Shown here: in pieces, positions 6,485 through 7,540 of the stretch
Position numbering within the stretch: position 1 is the first letter of the stretch
Layout of the letters: each line of letters starts with the position of its first letter
Assembly (NCBI GenBank): GCA_016278585.1
Contig: JADQBO010000368.1
Span: 1 to 7,540 of the forward strand
Source of the DNA: Desulfosporosinus sp.
GTDB lineage: Bacteria > Bacillota > Desulfitobacteriia > Desulfitobacteriales > Desulfitobacteriaceae
DNA length: 7,540 bases
Direction of reading: 5' to 3'
Notes under the pieces: generated by a model
Database searches by the model: none
What the model was told of the DNA's origin: nothing
What the model saw: the letters and a program-made list of their open reading frames with translations, nothing else
Made by a program: the position numbers and the translations under genes

Positions 6485-6511
6485 TGACAATTCTAAAAAG
6501 ACGCATAATAT
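6484..6511 (+). promoter_or_regulatory. Candidate promoter of the tetR remnant-efflux unit
   Basis: A perfect -35 TTGACA (6484-6489) is followed after 16 nt by TAATAT (6506-6511), a 4/6 match to the -10 consensus. It is correctly placed upstream of the operator-like palindrome and the remnant gene. Confidence 0.5.
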
Positions 6512-6520
6512 TGATATTGA

Positions 6521-6536
6521 TTGAACGGTCGGACAA
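6521..6536 (+). promoter_or_regulatory. Operator-like palindrome (TetR-type)
   Basis: TTGAACGGTCGGACAA shows the symmetric pattern TTG-NN-CG-NN-CG-NN-CAA about its centre. It lies 10-25 nt downstream of the -10 box, where a bound repressor would block transcription. Its size and CGGTCGG core resemble operators of TetR-family autoregulators. The assignment rests on symmetry and position only. Confidence 0.5.
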
Positions 6537-6556
6537 AAATCGGAACGGAGGTTAAT

Positions 6557-6721
6557 ATGGCTGAAGCCAGATAGGAACTTATTGCCTTTTAAAGTGCACT
6601 AAATGGGGATTGCTGGTCCCTAGATGAGAAAGACCTTGACAGGGAAAAATTGATTGATTTTATACTAAATAGAATAGATGCTAAAAAAAAGAATAGGACT
6701 GAAATGTTCAGTAAGGGGTGA
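6557..6721 (+). pseudogene. Broken remnant resembling the C-terminal end of a TetR-family repressor gene
   Basis: An ATG behind a good GGAGG site (6547-6551) opens a 54-codon frame interrupted by TAG (6572) and TAA (6590), then open to TGA 6719-6721. Read through the stops it gives MAEAR*ELIAF*SALNG, then a charged helix LDEKDLDREKLIDFILNRID and a lysine-rich end. This resembles the final two helices of TetR/AcrR regulators (an FYxALNG-like turn, then DxDxEKLIDFIL). The DNA-binding N-terminal half and most of the ligand domain are absent, so it looks like a repressor gene with a large internal deletion that has also gained stops. The promoter, operator-like site and start signal survive, and the end lies 4 nt before the efflux adaptor start, the spacing expected of a tetR-hlyD operon. 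It could instead be a chance frame; the resemblance is short. Confidence 0.5.
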
Positions 6722-6725
6722 AGGT

Positions 6726-7540
6726 ATGAGTAAAAAGAGAATAATCTTAGTGGCAATTATTGTTGTTATTTTTATAGGTGGATTTGCACTTTTAAATGGA
6801 AATCAATTTCAATCGATTTTTGTGCCCAAAGATAGTGAAAGCGTGACACAAGTTACAAGTAACAAGGTTGCAGTGCAAGTGATTAGGCCAAAAGAGTTAA
6901 CTCAAAGCGAAGGGCTATACTATAAAGCCACATTGGAAGTTGATCAGGAAGGAATTGTAAGTTCGAAGAGCAGCGGAAAAGTAATCAGTGTTTTATTTGA
7001 TGATGGAAAGCAAGTCGCAAAGGGTGAGAGACTTGTTACGTTAGATGACCAGGATATTAAGAATCAGATAAAGTCCGCTGAAAGCCAGTTGGAGGTTTCA
7101 AAGGCTTCGCTGCAAAAGACGGAGGCGGGCCTTGAAAATACACAGCGCATCTACGATCGGATAAAAATATTAGCACAACAAGGTGCTGTGGCCCAAGTTG
7201 AATTGGATGACGCAGAAACTTCTTTGAAAATGATCAAAGCAGACATTGTTTCAAATCAAGCTAATATTCAAGCAGCGCAAACCAACCTTGATAATTTGAA
7301 AACCGGATTAGCCGATATGATTATCCGAGCTCCAATCACTGGAGTTGTAGACGGAAAAAATGTTAGTATTGGACAGTTTCTTACTCCTGGAATCGTGTTG
7401 GGAAAGGTTAAAGATATTTCGTTAATAGATGCCGTCATCGAGGTAGACCAAACTCTAATTCAAACAGTAAAAATAGGCCAAAAAGCAAGGGTAAAGCTGA
7501 GTGAAGATGATCCTGATACTTATGAAGGTGTCGTGAAAAG
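6726..7540 (+). CDS. HlyD/RND-type efflux periplasmic adaptor subunit (3' end beyond window)
   Basis: The frame is open from ATG 6726 to the window end, giving 271 codons of a membrane fusion protein that would link an inner-membrane pump (RND or ABC type) to its export route. The start has AAGGGG (6713-6718) 7 nt upstream. An N-terminal lysine-rich stretch and one hydrophobic helix (about 5-23) form an anchor or uncleaved signal. Then come a first lipoyl half (about 78-105, with SSGKVISVLFDDGKQVAKGE and LVTLDDQD), a long coiled-coil hairpin (about 108-195), and the second lipoyl half (IIRAPITGVVDGKNVSIGQF, 199-218, then GIVLGKV). A beta-barrel begins at about 232. The hairpin tip reads ILAQQGAVAQVELDDAE; many RND adaptors have Ser where this has A156. 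It lies directly after the tetR-like remnant, and pump genes would be expected downstream. Family is secure; substrate and pump class are not. Confidence 0.9.
   Translation, partial: MSKKRIILVAIIVVIFIGGFALLNGNQFQSIFVPKDSESVTQVTSNKVAVQVIRPKELTQSEGLYYKATLEVDQEGIVSSKSSGKVISVLFDDGKQVAKGERLVTLDDQDIKNQIKSAESQLEVSKASLQKTEAGLENTQRIYDRIKILAQQGAVAQVELDDAETSLKMIKADIVSNQANIQAAQTNLDNLKTGLADMIIRAPITGVVDGKNVSIGQFLTPGIVLGKVKDISLIDAVIEVDQTLIQTVKIGQKARVKLSEDDPDTYEGVVK

Noticed and set aside
1..7540. CRISPR array, tRNA or rRNA gene, transposase or prophage gene
   Set aside because: No regularly spaced repeats, cloverleaf sequences, rRNA motifs or mobile-element proteins were seen on either strand.

Overview
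The window looks like chromosomal DNA of a low-GC Gram-positive bacterium (Firmicutes, probably class Clostridia). The signs are AT-rich intergenic DNA, strong GGAGG-type ribosome binding sites, use of GTG and TTG starts, compact rho-independent terminators and an all-plus-strand layout. The adjacent DUF6323 and DUF6179 genes are, as far as I recall, a Clostridia hallmark. A Desulfosporosinus/Desulfitobacterium-like host is a guess from protein character, not something the DNA proves.

Layout, all on the plus strand. (1) 1-975: the 3' part of a Na+/phosphate cotransporter gene with a C-terminal PhoU domain, cut by the window edge and closed by a terminator (997-1043). (2) 1316-2471: a probable two-gene unit, a membrane-anchored DUF6920/DUF6544-like protein followed 19 nt later by a very AT-rich small membrane protein, closed by a strong terminator (2523-2550). 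A weaker terminator-like hairpin lies in its upstream region. (3) 2723-4030: an AzgA-type purine permease, followed by a 15-bp perfect stem-loop with no T-tract. (4) 4424-6266: a two-gene operon of unknown function, DUF6323 then DUF6179, with overlapping reading frames, a candidate promoter upstream and a clear terminator downstream. (5) 6484-7540: a promoter and TetR-type operator-like palindrome, then a short broken remnant that resembles the tail of a TetR-family repressor, then a HlyD/RND-type efflux adaptor gene that runs off the window. This adaptor has no stop codon inside the window.

The groups are functionally separate: phosphate uptake, an envelope protein of unknown role, purine uptake, an undescribed cytosolic protein pair and a drug or solute efflux system. 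The two most interesting points are the DUF6323-DUF6179 pair, which is translationally coupled and has no known function, and the apparent loss of the efflux repressor while its operator-like site and the adaptor remain. Family names come from recognition of conserved motifs in the translations; no database search was possible.
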